Assembly: GCF_026914185.1 (NCBI RefSeq)
Contig: NC_070559.1
Span: forward strand, 806,001-870,000
Origin: Puccinia triticina
Lineage: Eukaryota; Basidiomycota; Pucciniomycetes; Pucciniales; Pucciniaceae
Length of the DNA stretch: 64,000 nt
Direction of reading: 5' to 3'
In this document: one piece after another, positions 1 to 9,491 of the stretch
Layout: each line of letters starts with the position of its first letter
Position numbering within the stretch: position 1 is the first letter of the stretch
Program-made: the position numbers and the translations under genes
The notes under the pieces: model-generated
What the model saw: only the letters and a program-made list of their open reading frames with translations
Databases searched by the model: none
Told to the model about the DNA's origin: nothing

Positions 1-1245
1 CAGAAAACGCTGGATGAATTACGCTCCGATTTTTTCTGGCCCCGACTATCAAAAGACGTACTAGAGTTCACCTCCTCGTGCGAAGTATGCCAACGCACGA
101 AAGCACCAACTACAGCACCGACAGGAAAAATGCTGACCCCACCGATTCCCAGAAAACCACTATCCGACCTCGCCATCGACTTCGTAGGCCCGCTGAAACA
201 ATCCAGCCATTACGATATGATCCTGACGGTCACCTGCCGCCTGTCAGGATTCACGAAAATCATCCCCTGTCTACAAACGGACTCAGCGGAGAAAGTAGCC
301 TCCCGGTTCTTCAGTGGTTGGACTGCCACCTTCGGTGCCCCGCGTTCGATCATTAGTGACCGCGACAAGTCTTGGACATCCAAGTTCTGGAAGGCTCTGA
401 TGGCAAGGATGAACATTAACTTCCACATGACCTCATCTTTCCACCCGCAGGCGGACGGTCGAAGCGAACGCACAAACAAAACGGTCGGACAAATCCTACG
501 CTCGACAACAATCAAAAAACACAGCAAGTGGTTAGAAGCCATACCTGCGGTTGAGTTCGCAATAAACAGCGCGACGAATGGGGCAACGGGTATGAGCCCA
601 TTCGCACTCGTCTTCGGACGACGACCACGTCTTTTTCCGTCCTTACCGCCAGACGACAACCCAATCCCCGCTCTAGACAACTGGCTGAAATTGCGCGAGA
701 GCAGCTGGGCCGACGCCCGAGACGCCCTGTGGGTTAGCCGTATCAGACAGGCAACACACCACAATAAAAGACGCAAAGACCGCGAGCCACTCGTACAAGG
801 ATGTAAGGCGTGGCTCAACTCGGCCGACTGGCGCGACAGACACCAACCGGGAACGGACAAGCTGAAGCCGCGGTTCGAGGGACCATACCGTATAATTAAT
901 GTTTCCAACCATGGCAAAAACATCGAATTACAGCTGCCACCGGGCGATCGACGACACCCGGTCTTCCACATCTCAAAAGTCAAAGAATTTGTCGAACGCC
1001 AACCTTCACCTCCGTCACCGCTTGAAACCCCGCCAAAGAATCCCACGACCACCTCAGCCAGTCCCGACAACGAACCACCTCTCCCGCCTACCAGTCCACT
1101 ACCCACCCTGTTGAGCCCCTCCACCAGTCTTATAGGAGGGGAGGATGTGAGCTCACGCCCCGCGACCTCACCAAAGGAGTCACGAGGATGTCACCAAATC
1201 ACCTCGAACCGAGTTCTTAGACCCCGTCGACCCGCGCCCTCCTAG
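1..1245 (+). CDS. Ty3/gypsy polyprotein, integrase end (partial)
   Basis: This is the 3' end of a Ty3/gypsy pol gene, open from the first base of the window. It encodes the integrase that inserts the element cDNA into chromosomes. The N-terminal zinc-binding region is cut, but its CEVCQRTK cysteine pair is visible near nt 90. The catalytic D,D-35-E triad is complete: D in AIDFVG, D in SDRDK and E in SERTNK, counting residues 17, 77 and 113 from the methionine at nt 130. A GPY motif (FEGPYRII) follows near nt 875, as in many gypsy integrases. There is no chromodomain; the tail is proline/serine-rich. The stop TAG (1243-1245) lies inside the 3' LTR, in the 5' arm of a hairpin. Reverse transcriptase and gag lie outside the window. 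Confidence 0.93.
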   Translation, partial: QKTLDELRSDFFWPRLSKDVLEFTSSCEVCQRTKAPTTAPTGKMLTPPIPRKPLSDLAIDFVGPLKQSSHYDMILTVTCRLSGFTKIIPCLQTDSAEKVASRFFSGWTATFGAPRSIISDRDKSWTSKFWKALMARMNINFHMTSSFHPQADGRSERTNKTVGQILRSTTIKKHSKWLEAIPAVEFAINSATNGATGMSPFALVFGRRPRLFPSLPPDDNPIPALDNWLKLRESSWADARDALWVSRIRQATHHNKRRKDREPLVQGCKAWLNSADWRDRHQPGTDKLKPRFEGPYRIINVSNHGKNIELQLPPGDRRHPVFHISKVKEFVERQPSPPSPLETPPKNPTTTSASPDNEPPLPPTSPLPTLLSPSTSLIGGEDVSSRPATSPKESRGCHQITSNRVLRPRRPAPS

Positions 1246-1471
1246 TCCAGCAGGGAAGTACTGACACTTCCCCTGGACTAGGTGAGCATTTCCTCTTCTT
1301 CATCTTTAAAATTGTAAATAGGAGGGAAGTACTGACACTTCCCCTGGACTAGTTGAAATGCATCCCTAGTTAGGTTCCAGAAGTGTTTCCCTCCAAGGTT
1401 TGACCTTGTACCGTGCCCCGTTGAGACCTCCCAAGACGCTCAGATCAGTGAAGCTCGGTCACGAGCTTACA
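1146..1471 (+). repeat. 3' LTR of the gypsy element at the left edge
   Basis: The 326-bp LTR starts TGTGAGC and ends GCTTACA. It is preceded by a polypurine tract (AGGAGGGGAGGA, ending at 1145). The boundaries are supported by a homologous solo LTR at 29051-29416 that has the same termini and a clean 5-bp target duplication. The last ~100 nt of the pol ORF overlap the LTR. Confidence 0.85.
1242..1352 (+). promoter_or_regulatory. LTR hairpin with a repeated 3' half
   Basis: CTAGTCCAG (1242-1250) pairs with CTGGACTAG (1273-1281), and GGGAAGT (1253-1259) with ACTTCCC (1266-1272), around a 6-nt loop. The inner stem and 3' arm recur at 1324-1352 without the 5' outer arm. Between the copies are GGTGAG (a possible 5' splice site) and an AT-rich TGTAAATAG that could be a TATA-like box or a 3' splice site. 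The same layout with different but compensating bases exists at 29147-29290. Role unknown; promoter/R boundary, intron or RNA structure are all possible. Confidence 0.6.
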
Positions 1472-1857
1472 CAGACCGGCAGACCGGCGGTGGATCAACC
1501 TTGGTCAAGCCACCGTGGGTCCTGCCGGCAACACCCGGGCAGACAGGCGGCGGATTGACCGAAGTCAGTCCGCCGTACCTCTTGACGTCAAGAGGTACGG
1601 CGGACTGACTGTCTCGACACCCCGACAACGGGCTGCCCTGTTTTCACACGGTAGCCCGACGTGGGCCCCTTTGTCGTCGGGTTGTCGGTCCGAGGGAGCT
1701 CAAATCGCTCTCTTGGTGTATTTAAAACTCAAAAAATCCTGGAGCCCCTCCGGAAAGGGCTCCGCTGCTTGAAAACGACCATCAAAGGCAAACCTGTGGG
1801 TGCGAGCCGGGGCTGGGCCCCCAGGGAAGGGGCTACACTACCACTGGGTGTCGGCGG
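1472..1857. other. Non-coding stretch with palindromes
   Basis: No convincing gene. It contains successive GGYGG...CCRCC palindromes of decreasing age, including the perfect one at 1563-1610, and a GC-rich segment that ends at the copia insertion site (GGCGG, 1853-1857). Confidence 0.5.
1563..1610. repeat. Perfect 48-bp palindrome, no spacer
   Basis: Two 24-nt arms, AGTCAGTCCGCC... and ...GGCGGACTGACT, meet at a central GACGTC with no mismatch. Imperfect relatives lie just upstream (about 1490-1520). Confidence 0.9.
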
Positions 1858-2085
1858 TGTAGAGCTGTGGATCCTAGAGTCTGAGTGGATGATAGAAAAA
1901 CTCCCCCAAGGGACATAATATTTCGAATGAGTGAAGGTATATATAGTGCAATGTAAATACATACTTGGGTTGATGAGCAAAGGTAAAACCATGAGAAACT
2001 ATAAATATAGAAAATATGCTAATGTAGGAATGTGACAGCATGAGAAAGTATACAAATAGAAATAAAACCATATTTTGACATAACA
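1858..2085 (-). repeat. 3' LTR of the copia element
   Basis: 228 bp, TG...CA ends. It differs from the partner LTR at two sites (C/T in the AATATTTYGAATG context and C/A in TAGTGMAATG). Confidence 0.95.
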
Positions 2086-2096
2086 CTCCCCCCCTC
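2086..2096 (-). promoter_or_regulatory. Copia polypurine tract
   Basis: GAGGGGGGGAG on the minus strand, directly upstream of the 3' LTR; this is the plus-strand primer site for reverse transcription. Confidence 0.8.
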
Positions 2097-2348
2097 ATCA
2101 ACCACGGAAAAACAGAAAAGACACAAAAATGGAAGAAATACAAAATAATCAGAAAGAAATGAGTACGAAAATCAAAAGAGACAAAACAAAGAAACAATAA
2201 ATAGGTGAAGAAATTGAAGTATAAGAAAAGTAAGAGAAGATATGAAGGCTTATTGGAAAGAAAGACAGTAAAAAATTCCAGTCGATGACAACGCCCCGCC
2301 GAGATCTGCACAATATAAGATGTATATGGTTAGCATCCGAAGAACCAA

Positions 2349-5300
2349 TCAGTCGCCGACGCCGGTTTGGGGTCCTGAAAGGAGACAAACAGATGCGGGG
2401 GGTGCATGTTCATCGCAGCCAGCGCATACTTCCCCCCCTTTACTTGCCAATGTGGAGGATTGCAAACGCAATCCGACTGCCGCTAAAAACTCCGAAACTT
2501 TCCGCCACCCGAGAGCCTTGGTGAAGATATTGGCCAGTTGATTGTTGGTGGAGATCCATTCGAGGCGGACCTTCTTCAGATAAAGAAGTTCATTGATGAC
2601 ATGGAACTCCCGATCCACATGGCGGTGTTCCTTTTGAGTGCGACAATCCGAGCTGATTTGAACGGCGGCCTTATTGTCGCAAAGCATCAACGGAGGAGGC
2701 AGGTCGAAAAAATGAGAGATGATTGACGATAAGACACAGGCGTCCTTTGAAGCAAAAGACAGCGCCATATATTCCGCCTGACACGTGGATCGCGCCACAC
2801 ATGTCTGTCTTTTGGAGGACCATGAAACTGGCGCCCCCCATACTGTCGAGATGAACCCGTGTACTGAGCAAGATGCCTCGCCACCCCAGTTGGCGTCGAC
2901 GTAAGTGTTAATGCCATCGTTGAGGGGACGGGAAGCGACAATTGGCAGTGCGAGGTTAGCACTATAACGGATATGTGAGATAAGGTGATCAAGAGCCGCC
3001 CAGTGCGATGCATCCGGTACCATGGAGAACCTAGCAAGGAAATTCACTGCAAAAGTGATGTCTGGTCGTGAACCCGCGGCTAGATAAAGCAGACAACCAA
3101 CACGAGAGAGATATTCAATATCCATTGAACCGTCCGAAGGATTTGATTGAAGGTCTGTCGAGGCGATAGGGGTGCGAGTCTTGATGGAGGATTGCTGCAT
3201 AGATATGATTTTTTCGATCAACATTGGTTGATCAATGGTGAAACCGCCTTTCACCTCTCGCACCCGGAGGCCAACAATGCTAGATAAGGATGAATCCCAT
3301 TTCAGATCAAGCACCGAAGATAGACGTTCCTTTAGAGAGTCCAATAGTGCATGTGAACTAGCCGTGAAAAAGCCATCATCTACATGCACCCATAGATACG
3401 CCATGTCAGCACCGGATCGATAGATGTATGTCGACTGGTCCTCGAGGGCCGGGAAAAACCCAATTTTCTCCAATTGTGACTTCAGATGTAGCCACCAACA
3501 CCGAGCCGCCTGGCGCGTTCCATACAATGCTTTTTGGAGCTTGAGGACACAACCTGGTTTGGTCTTTACACCTGGCGGAGGGCGAATAAAAACTTCATGG
3601 TCAATATCGCTGTGCAAAAAAGCGCTTTTGACGTCGAAAGAAGCCACAGGCCAACGGAGTCGCGACGCCATTGCCAGTAGGATCCGCAGCGCAGGAAACG
3701 TCGGGGTTGGCGCAAAAGTGTCGCCAAAATTCCTGCCGTGAATTTGCCTGAAACCTTGGGCCACGATCCGTGCCTTGAACTTCGAGATTTGTCCTTCCTG
3801 AGTCCGCTTAAGTGCAAAGACCCATCGGCATGTGAGGATGTCTCTGGCGTCCGCCTCGGGGACCTCCTCCCAAACTCGGAGATCAACCATCATTCCGACC
3901 TCCGCATCGATTGCGGCCTTCCATTCGGCCCGGAGCGTCGAGTTGATTGCTTGTTGATAGGTAAACGGAGCATCTGACGTGAAAGATGACTCTGAAATTG
4001 CAGACTCCAAAATCGCATCCTGAAACTCCAATTCACGTAGCTCACTGAAATCCCCTAGGCGATCAACACGGATTGAGTTGAGAACCGCGTTGACTGACCC
4101 TGAATTAGTCATCTGGGATGGGAGATCATCTTCATGAAAGATCACTGAGGCGCCACGTTCTAGCTTCTTCGAATTTGGGTTCCATAAGAGCCATCCATGC
4201 GAGTCATCAAGAACACCGACGTGAATGAGAGCCGTCGACCGCGGGACAAATTGCTTTGGGTAATTGATGTCATGGAGATACACACGGCAACCAAACACCC
4301 GAACCATATCGAGAGACGGCTTTTTCTTCAGCAAAAGTTCATAAGGGGATTTTTCAGCCCCGGTGTGGACAATGCGGTTGAAGATATACGCTGCTTGCTT
4401 GAAAGCCAAAAACCAAAGGGAATTAGGTAACTTAGCGTGTATTAAAAAAGTCCTCGCCATATCCAGAAGAGTCCGATTTGTCCGCTCGACATTTCCATTT
4501 TGATGGTGTTCATAGGGAACGCTCAACTCATGGCCAACATCGTTGTCTTTGAGAAACTTGTTAAACTTATTTGATGTTAGCTCGCCGGCATTGTCCGAGC
4601 GGATGATCTTTACTCGGTGCGGGGTGAGTCGATTGAAGTCGAGAATCCAGTCCGATACCGCCTTGCCAGCCGAGGCCTTGCTCTTTAAACCAACCACAGA
4701 AGTCATCCGCGAGAAGATATCATGTATCACCAAACCGTAGGTGCTGCCATCGAGGGCCTCAGGGAAAGGGCCAACTAAATCTATGGCAACAATGTCACCA
4801 GGTGCATCTGCTAGCTCACGTGAAGGAGATTGGACAGGAGTATGTGTGCTTTTCAAAAGTGAACATGAATGACATTTGGTTTTTGGGAGGGATAACTTCT
4901 TCATGGGAATACCGGAAACACACTGGCGGTTGATAGTTTGATTGAAGAACCAAACGGCGATGTGACCGAGTCGAGCATGCCACAGACTGGAAGCGGAGAT
5001 AGAGGAAAGATGGGGGGATAGATAACAAGACTTTAGGGAAGCAGACGATGAAGGAGACGGAATGAACCACCGGTACTGGTTGATATATGTCGAAAATTGC
5101 CGATTGTGCTGGGTGAGTATAAAACGACCGTTGAAAAAATCCACTTTTCCGTCCCACTTGTCAAAAAAGCCGATGGAAATAACGGTCCCGGAGATCTTTG
5201 GAACAAGAAGTACATTTTTCAAATGCAGATCTCCAAAACTTGTTGGAATCACGGCATCCCCAATGCCATCTACGGGAATGCGTTCTTGAGAAGCGACACA

Positions 5301-5678
5301 CAGCCGTAAATTAGCCGGACGCAGAGTGACAAAAAATGACGGGTGTGACGTTACATGGTGGGTAGCGCCAGTGTCACACAGAGGGTCCTCCGGGTTTTCA
5401 GGTGGTGCCGAAATAGACGCGAGCTCGCCTGACTGGGTGATAAGACATCCGGAGATGACATTAGATTTCTTTGGCCTCCAGGACGGATTCTTCCTGCAAG
5501 GATCCTCCAGCGGCGGTAGGTTGCTCTTCACACGTGGGCAGTCCGGCGCCCAGTGTCCCCACTCCCAGCAAACATTGCAGGGAAAATCGGCCGTAAGGTG
5601 TTGTTTGGCCCATTTGTCCGGAGGAGGGACCGAAGAAGTCGACGTTGACTGGCTTCCTTGACCCGAATGTCTGGGCAT
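2349..5678 (-). CDS. Copia pol: protease, integrase, reverse transcriptase, RNase H
   Basis: 1109 codons from the first Met after the gag stop. In order: CCHC zinc knuckle (CNVCWEWGHWAPDC, residues 34-47), aspartic protease DTGATHH (102-108), integrase HHCC region (WHARLGH near 233-239, CHSC 269-272) with catalytic D300, D362 and E398, reverse transcriptase with SFDVKSAF near 680 and the catalytic pair written HVDD near 765-768 instead of the usual YVDD, and RNase H starting YVDANWGG near 927 with a second acidic residue in CQAEY near 969. The order protease-integrase-RT-RNase H defines Ty1/copia. No internal stop or frameshift is visible, so the enzymes look functional. The frame continues upstream into gag through one TGA. 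Normally the knuckle belongs to gag, so the stop cuts gag between capsid and nucleocapsid. Confidence 0.95.
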   Translation of the reverse strand: MPRHSGQGSQSTSTSSVPPPDKWAKQHLTADFPCNVCWEWGHWAPDCPRVKSNLPPLEDPCRKNPSWRPKKSNVISGCLITQSGELASISAPPENPEDPLCDTGATHHVTSHPSFFVTLRPANLRLCVASQERIPVDGIGDAVIPTSFGDLHLKNVLLVPKISGTVISIGFFDKWDGKVDFFNGRFILTQHNRQFSTYINQYRWFIPSPSSSASLKSCYLSPHLSSISASSLWHARLGHIAVWFFNQTINRQCVSGIPMKKLSLPKTKCHSCSLLKSTHTPVQSPSRELADAPGDIVAIDLVGPFPEALDGSTYGLVIHDIFSRMTSVVGLKSKASAGKAVSDWILDFNRLTPHRVKIIRSDNAGELTSNKFNKFLKDNDVGHELSVPYEHHQNGNVERTNRTLLDMARTFLIHAKLPNSLWFLAFKQAAYIFNRIVHTGAEKSPYELLLKKKPSLDMVRVFGCRVYLHDINYPKQFVPRSTALIHVGVLDDSHGWLLWNPNSKKLERGASVIFHEDDLPSQMTNSGSVNAVLNSIRVDRLGDFSELRELEFQDAILESAISESSFTSDAPFTYQQAINSTLRAEWKAAIDAEVGMMVDLRVWEEVPEADARDILTCRWVFALKRTQEGQISKFKARIVAQGFRQIHGRNFGDTFAPTPTFPALRILLAMASRLRWPVASFDVKSAFLHSDIDHEVFIRPPPGVKTKPGCVLKLQKALYGTRQAARCWWLHLKSQLEKIGFFPALEDQSTYIYRSGADMAYLWVHVDDGFFTASSHALLDSLKERLSSVLDLKWDSSLSSIVGLRVREVKGGFTIDQPMLIEKIISMQQSSIKTRTPIASTDLQSNPSDGSMDIEYLSRVGCLLYLAAGSRPDITFAVNFLARFSMVPDASHWAALDHLISHIRYSANLALPIVASRPLNDGINTYVDANWGGEASCSVHGFISTVWGAPVSWSSKRQTCVARSTCQAEYMALSFASKDACVLSSIISHFFDLPPPLMLCDNKAAVQISSDCRTQKEHRHVDREFHVINELLYLKKVRLEWISTNNQLANIFTKALGWRKVSEFLAAVGLRLQSSTLASKGGEVCAGCDEHAPPASVCLLSGPQTGVGD

Positions 5679-5690
5679 ACCGCGCGATCT

Positions 5691-6767
5691 TCAAAAACCA
5701 CCTCGCCCGCGAGTACCTCGGAATGAGCCGGAATGTCCGCCACGGTACCCCTGAGACAACAGTGCCATCGCCGAGGCCATCCCCAAAGCCGATGCCGACT
5801 GATGAAGCCGAGTTGCCATTTGTAGAATCTCTTCCGGCTTGATCTCGAAATCCGGTTTGATTGCAATTCGGGCATCCATGGAATCAGCGATGGTTTGCTG
5901 ATAGCGGTGGGTGGTGGAGTGGAAAGACAAAGATAATAACTTATCTTTAGTCAATCCCCCCAGCCTCTCATCCAGATCGTACCAGCTCCGCTTTGAAGCC
6001 TCATAGCTGGACGATAGCGAGTCTGATGCATCTGGGGCCTGTGCAATGTCAGACCAACGCCTTAGGAGGAGAGACCAGGAGGTGCCAGCGAATCGCCCTT
6101 TCAAAGACTTGTAGGCCCCATACGCCGTCAACCCGTTGAGGGAAGAGCGCAGCGCCGGATCAATTGAATGTTGAAGAAGCGTCAGAATACCGTCCGAAGT
6201 TGCCGGGTCTGTCGCTGAAGTGTCTGTCTCAAAAAAATTTGCATTCTGAGTGACGCCTTTGACAGTGTTGATGATTGCAGCCGACCACAGAGGAAAGTTG
6301 GTCCCATCCAGTGATAGCTGAGGTTCGACCGACTTGCCGAGTTGATGCCAACAAAGTTGACTCGCGACCTGAGTAGATGAAGCCGTCGCGGTGGTCTGGT
6401 TGGTGGTGGTGAGATTCCGGATCAGGAGCACCTTGAGCAGGTTATCATCGATGCCGCCTAGTCCAGACTTCTCAAGTTCACGAGCAAGTATCGTATCAAG
6501 AGATTCAGGTGCTTTCTGCTTGTTGTCGGACTGTTCTCCTGTCTGGGGATGATCGGATTGAATGGGGTTGACTGAGGAAGAAGGAAAAGGAATATTGGAG
6601 TTCTCTTGAGACATTGTATCGGAAGATAGTGAGGAGTCAGCGGATATGAAGGGATTAGAGTCAAATGACTCTTCGGGGATGGAAGGTAGAGGGCGTCGGG
6701 GGGGTGTTACTCGAGCAGTGAAGTCTGGAGTAACAAGGTCTGGACGATCGGAACGTGTGTTAACCAT
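5691..6767 (-). CDS. Copia gag (capsid), ends at in-frame TGA
   Basis: 358 codons. The N-terminus is Ser/Pro-rich and the middle has the helical, tryptophan-containing region usual in copia gag (around SWYDLDERLGG). The C-terminus is RG-rich (RGTRGRGGF), then TGA at 5691-5693. The pol frame is identical and the next Met is only four codons after the stop, so gag and pol were a single ORF, or are joined by stop read-through. The in-frame TGA could derive from CGA (Arg) in the RG-rich stretch. The product would package the element RNA in virus-like particles. The start at 6767 is the first Met, about 190 bp inside the 5' LTR. Confidence 0.85.
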   Translation of the reverse strand: MVNTRSDRPDLVTPDFTARVTPPRRPLPSIPEESFDSNPFISADSSLSSDTMSQENSNIPFPSSSVNPIQSDHPQTGEQSDNKQKAPESLDTILARELEKSGLGGIDDNLLKVLLIRNLTTTNQTTATASSTQVASQLCWHQLGKSVEPQLSLDGTNFPLWSAAIINTVKGVTQNANFFETDTSATDPATSDGILTLLQHSIDPALRSSLNGLTAYGAYKSLKGRFAGTSWSLLLRRWSDIAQAPDASDSLSSSYEASKRSWYDLDERLGGLTKDKLLSLSFHSTTHRYQQTIADSMDARIAIKPDFEIKPEEILQMATRLHQSASALGMASAMALLSQGYRGGHSGSFRGTRGRGGF

Positions 6768-6944
6768 AAACTTGAAAATCCGGCAAACACGGAATGGTGA
6801 TTTGGCGGAGTCAAAAACTAAAGTTTTTATAAGGATATGTGTGGGGATTTAAGTTTCACGGAAGGATGAAACCTAGATGACTTGAATATCCTCACGAAAG
6901 GATGAAGATATGATTGGATCGAAAGGAAAAACCCCGCTGGTCAC

Positions 6945-6961
6945 AGCGCGGGCTCATAACC
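6945..6961 (-). promoter_or_regulatory. Copia primer binding site (initiator tRNA-Met anticodon arm)
   Basis: The minus strand reads GGTTATGAGCCCGCGCT directly after the 5' LTR. It is complementary to a CAT anticodon loop (CUCAUAA) and its stem, not to a tRNA 3' end. Drosophila copia and yeast Ty5 prime from such a cleaved initiator tRNA-Met half. Confidence 0.75.
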
Positions 6962-7189
6962 TGTAGAGCTGTGGATCCTAGAGTCTGAGTGGATGATAGA
7001 AAAACTCCCCCAAGGGACATAATATTTTGAATGAGTGAAGGTATATATAGTGAAATGTAAATACATACTTGGGTTGATGAGCAAAGGTAAAACCATGAGA
7101 AACTATAAATATAGAAAATATGCTAATGTAGGAATGTGACAGCATGAGAAAGTATACAAATAGAAATAAAACCATATTTTGACATAACA
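6962..7189 (-). repeat. 5' LTR of the copia element
   Basis: 228 bp; contains the element promoter and, read on the minus strand, starts TGTTATG. Flanked by the right GGCGG target duplication (7190-7194). Confidence 0.95.
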
Positions 7190-7707
7190 GGCGGTGACAG
7201 TACAGCCTGGGTCAACCGTCTAATGACGGAGCCCTACTGTTCTTGTGACGCCCCTGGTGACGCGGGCAGGACGCCCAAGTCCTTTCCGGGTCACAGGTGC
7301 GTGGGGAAGCCGGGCTAGTGACTGGGCTCGTCCCAGTCGGTGGAATAGGTGCGACATGGGGGCTTGTAGTCATAGGTGCGTCCTATTGCGTCGTACAACG
7401 CCACGGCTACTGTCGCGTCCTCCTTACGGTTCCAATTCACGCGGGGTAGTCCCGCTGTGTAGGATGCCTTGCGCAACTGTACGTTCCTGCTAGCGGGCAC
7501 TTCGGAAATCTCTCGAAGCAACCTTGGATAAACTTTTGCGTCCGTGGTTAGACTCCTTGGAGCCGAGCAATTTTTGAAGTTTTTCATTTCCTTTCCTCAA
7601 CCATGGAACACAAAATGCATGACTGAGAAGCCAATACATATTGCAATTTCACAGCAAATCCATCAGGTGGTCCATCTATTCAAGCGCCACCCACCACAGC
7701 CCTGAAC
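7190..7707. other. Non-coding, continuation of 1472-1857
   Basis: This is the sequence that was contiguous with 1472-1857 before copia inserted. It is GC-rich to about 7500. A 90-codon minus ORF (7315-7587) has no recognisable domain and I do not call it a gene. Confidence 0.45.
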
Positions 7708-9147
7708 ATGGAGTTCGAAGCGGAAGGAGCACAGCCAATGGACGTTGTTGGGGAGGTGCGAGTTGTGGGCGAACAGCCGATTGGACTCGGAATCCATGCA
7801 GCAAACGGTGCTCACCCACTCACCGAAGCAGAGATCCCGATGAACACCGCTACGGACTGGCCTTCTGCCCAGAGGAGCCTTCAAGCAATCAAGATAGAAT
7901 GCAACAATACTCCAGATGGAACTTCTCGATGGCGGGAGTGGATTCAACAGGAGGTTATTAACTCTTCAAACACTTCTGCTTTGAAACGGCAGCACAGACT
8001 CATGGGTTCATATTGATAATGGCTATCAGGCGATTGAAATTACGAAGAACCAAATTCCTCCGAGGGGTGATTATCCTCAGGGGTCCTTTCAAAGCAGCCT
8101 CACCGTCGAACCCTCGTTTCTTGATGAAGATGCAGCCCGGACTCGCGAGCAGTCAATAAGCCAGGACCACATGCCTTTTCTTTTCAACATACTCCTTGCC
8201 ACGCTTCAAGCCACTGATTTAGTGTCAGAGCATCCGGCCGATGAGACTCTCGAGCCAGAGGAAGAAGACTACGGCCACACTTTGAACCCCGATGAAGAGA
8301 AAGGCTTGCACTTCGAAGAGTTTTTCCTCGAAGGCATCTCTGCAGTTAACATCCGGAAGCGCAAGGTACTATCCAAGCAATCCATACATCATTCGCTTCA
8401 ATTGCAGCGTCAGGAAGAAACCGCTGATCACTTTTTTCGCATCTCCAGATAGCCTCAACAATTTGTTCCATGATTGCTTTTGGCAGGAATCCATCAAGCA
8501 ATGGTTTGCAGCTGTTCAACAGCATTCGTTTCATGGCCGGTGGCGTGTCTGAGCGGATCAATGCATACTTGCACCTCATTGGTTTGACCTCATCCCGACA
8601 AACAGCAATTAGGGCCCTTGAGCGCATGTCTGTTCAGGCTTCACGCAATTTCAGGAACTCAATGGCAGTCACAGAAGGCTGGCCGCTTCGACCAAGTATC
8701 TGCATTGGCAATCTCGACAATGGCTCGTGGGGTTACATCGTTCAGCCCAACCGTTCACTGCTCCAATCGCTCGATCAGTCCCAATTGTCGCTTGCCTCAT
8801 ATTATCAAGCCCTTCGCCAAGTCCCCAAGTTAAAAATTCAACCTTATATGTTCCTACCCCAAAGAGCGGAGGAAGAACACTTCGTAGAGGTGATAAAAAG
8901 TCAAATAGCTCAAGTAATGGCTAAGTACATTGCTGAACCATCCGATCAGCAATCTTCGATCTCTGTCAATCCCCCTCCAATCGATCCCATCGACTGCACC
9001 CGACCTCAAATCCAGATGCTCAACCTCATAGATGCGTCCGATAATTCGCCAGAGGGAATTGCGGAGCTCCTCGAATTCGTCATCAGACAAACCGGCATCT
9101 CTTCGGAGGAATTCAGCTCTTTCCGGACGTGCCACGACGCTCGCTAA
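7708..9147 (+). pseudogene. Decayed DUF6589-like repetitive gene
   Basis: Three blocks in two frames (7708-8016, 8171-8452, 8470-9147) read as one ancestral protein. The last block is best preserved: MAGGVSERINAYLHLIGL, SSRQTAIRALERMS, GSWGYI, then LMDASDNSPEGI-like LIDASDNSPEGIAEL near the end. From memory these phrases resemble the DUF6589 proteins that occur in many near-identical copies in basidiomycetes and are thought to be transposon-derived; I could not search. Between IGNLDN and GSWGYI a segment seems missing, and the conserved continuation after EEF is lost at 9120. No terminal repeats were found. Non-functional as it stands. Confidence 0.45.
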
Positions 9148-9491
9148 CCAACTGGAAGATAACACCTCCGAAACCCCAGCGTGTCCATTAGAAACGTAAC
9201 AATTACACCATACTGGCAATCGAATCGCCCTTCTATACCCTATCTCATCAATACTAGCATGTCAATCCCCACCCACATCCGCTAATGATCACTTGCAAAC
9301 ATGAAAGATCCAAAGTAGTTTGACTTTTTATACCCACCATATACATATATGTAACGAATGAATGCTAACAATAAGCACATATATCAAGAAAGATCTGACA
9401 CGAAGCCAAAAATTACTCCACAACCTTTAGCTAGAAAGGAGTCCAAAAGCAGACTTATACGATATTAGTCTTATTTGTATTAGTAGTTGTT
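9148..9491. other. Intergenic, 3' side of the lipase gene
   Basis: AT-rich spacer between the DUF6589-like relic and the lipase stop codon. It presumably carries the lipase 3' UTR. No gene seen. Confidence 0.5.

Larger units (their letters stand above)
1858..7189 (-). mobile_element. Complete Ty1/copia retrotransposon
   Basis: A 5332-bp element on the minus strand with 228-bp LTRs (1858-2085 and 6962-7189) that start TGTAGAGC and end ATAACA on the plus strand. The target duplication GGCGG is found at 1853-1857 and 7190-7194. The LTRs differ at only two positions, so the insertion is recent. The primer binding site (6945-6961) and polypurine tract (2086-2096) both touch the LTRs. Gag and pol share one frame and are separated by a single TGA. 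Confidence 0.95.

Noticed and set aside
210..1124. Long minus-strand ORF (304 codons)
   Set aside because: Shadow of the gypsy integrase reading frame; composition and position follow the sense gene.
6945..6961. A tRNA gene near 6945
   Set aside because: Only an anticodon-arm match in antisense to the element; no acceptor, D or T arms. It is the primer binding site.
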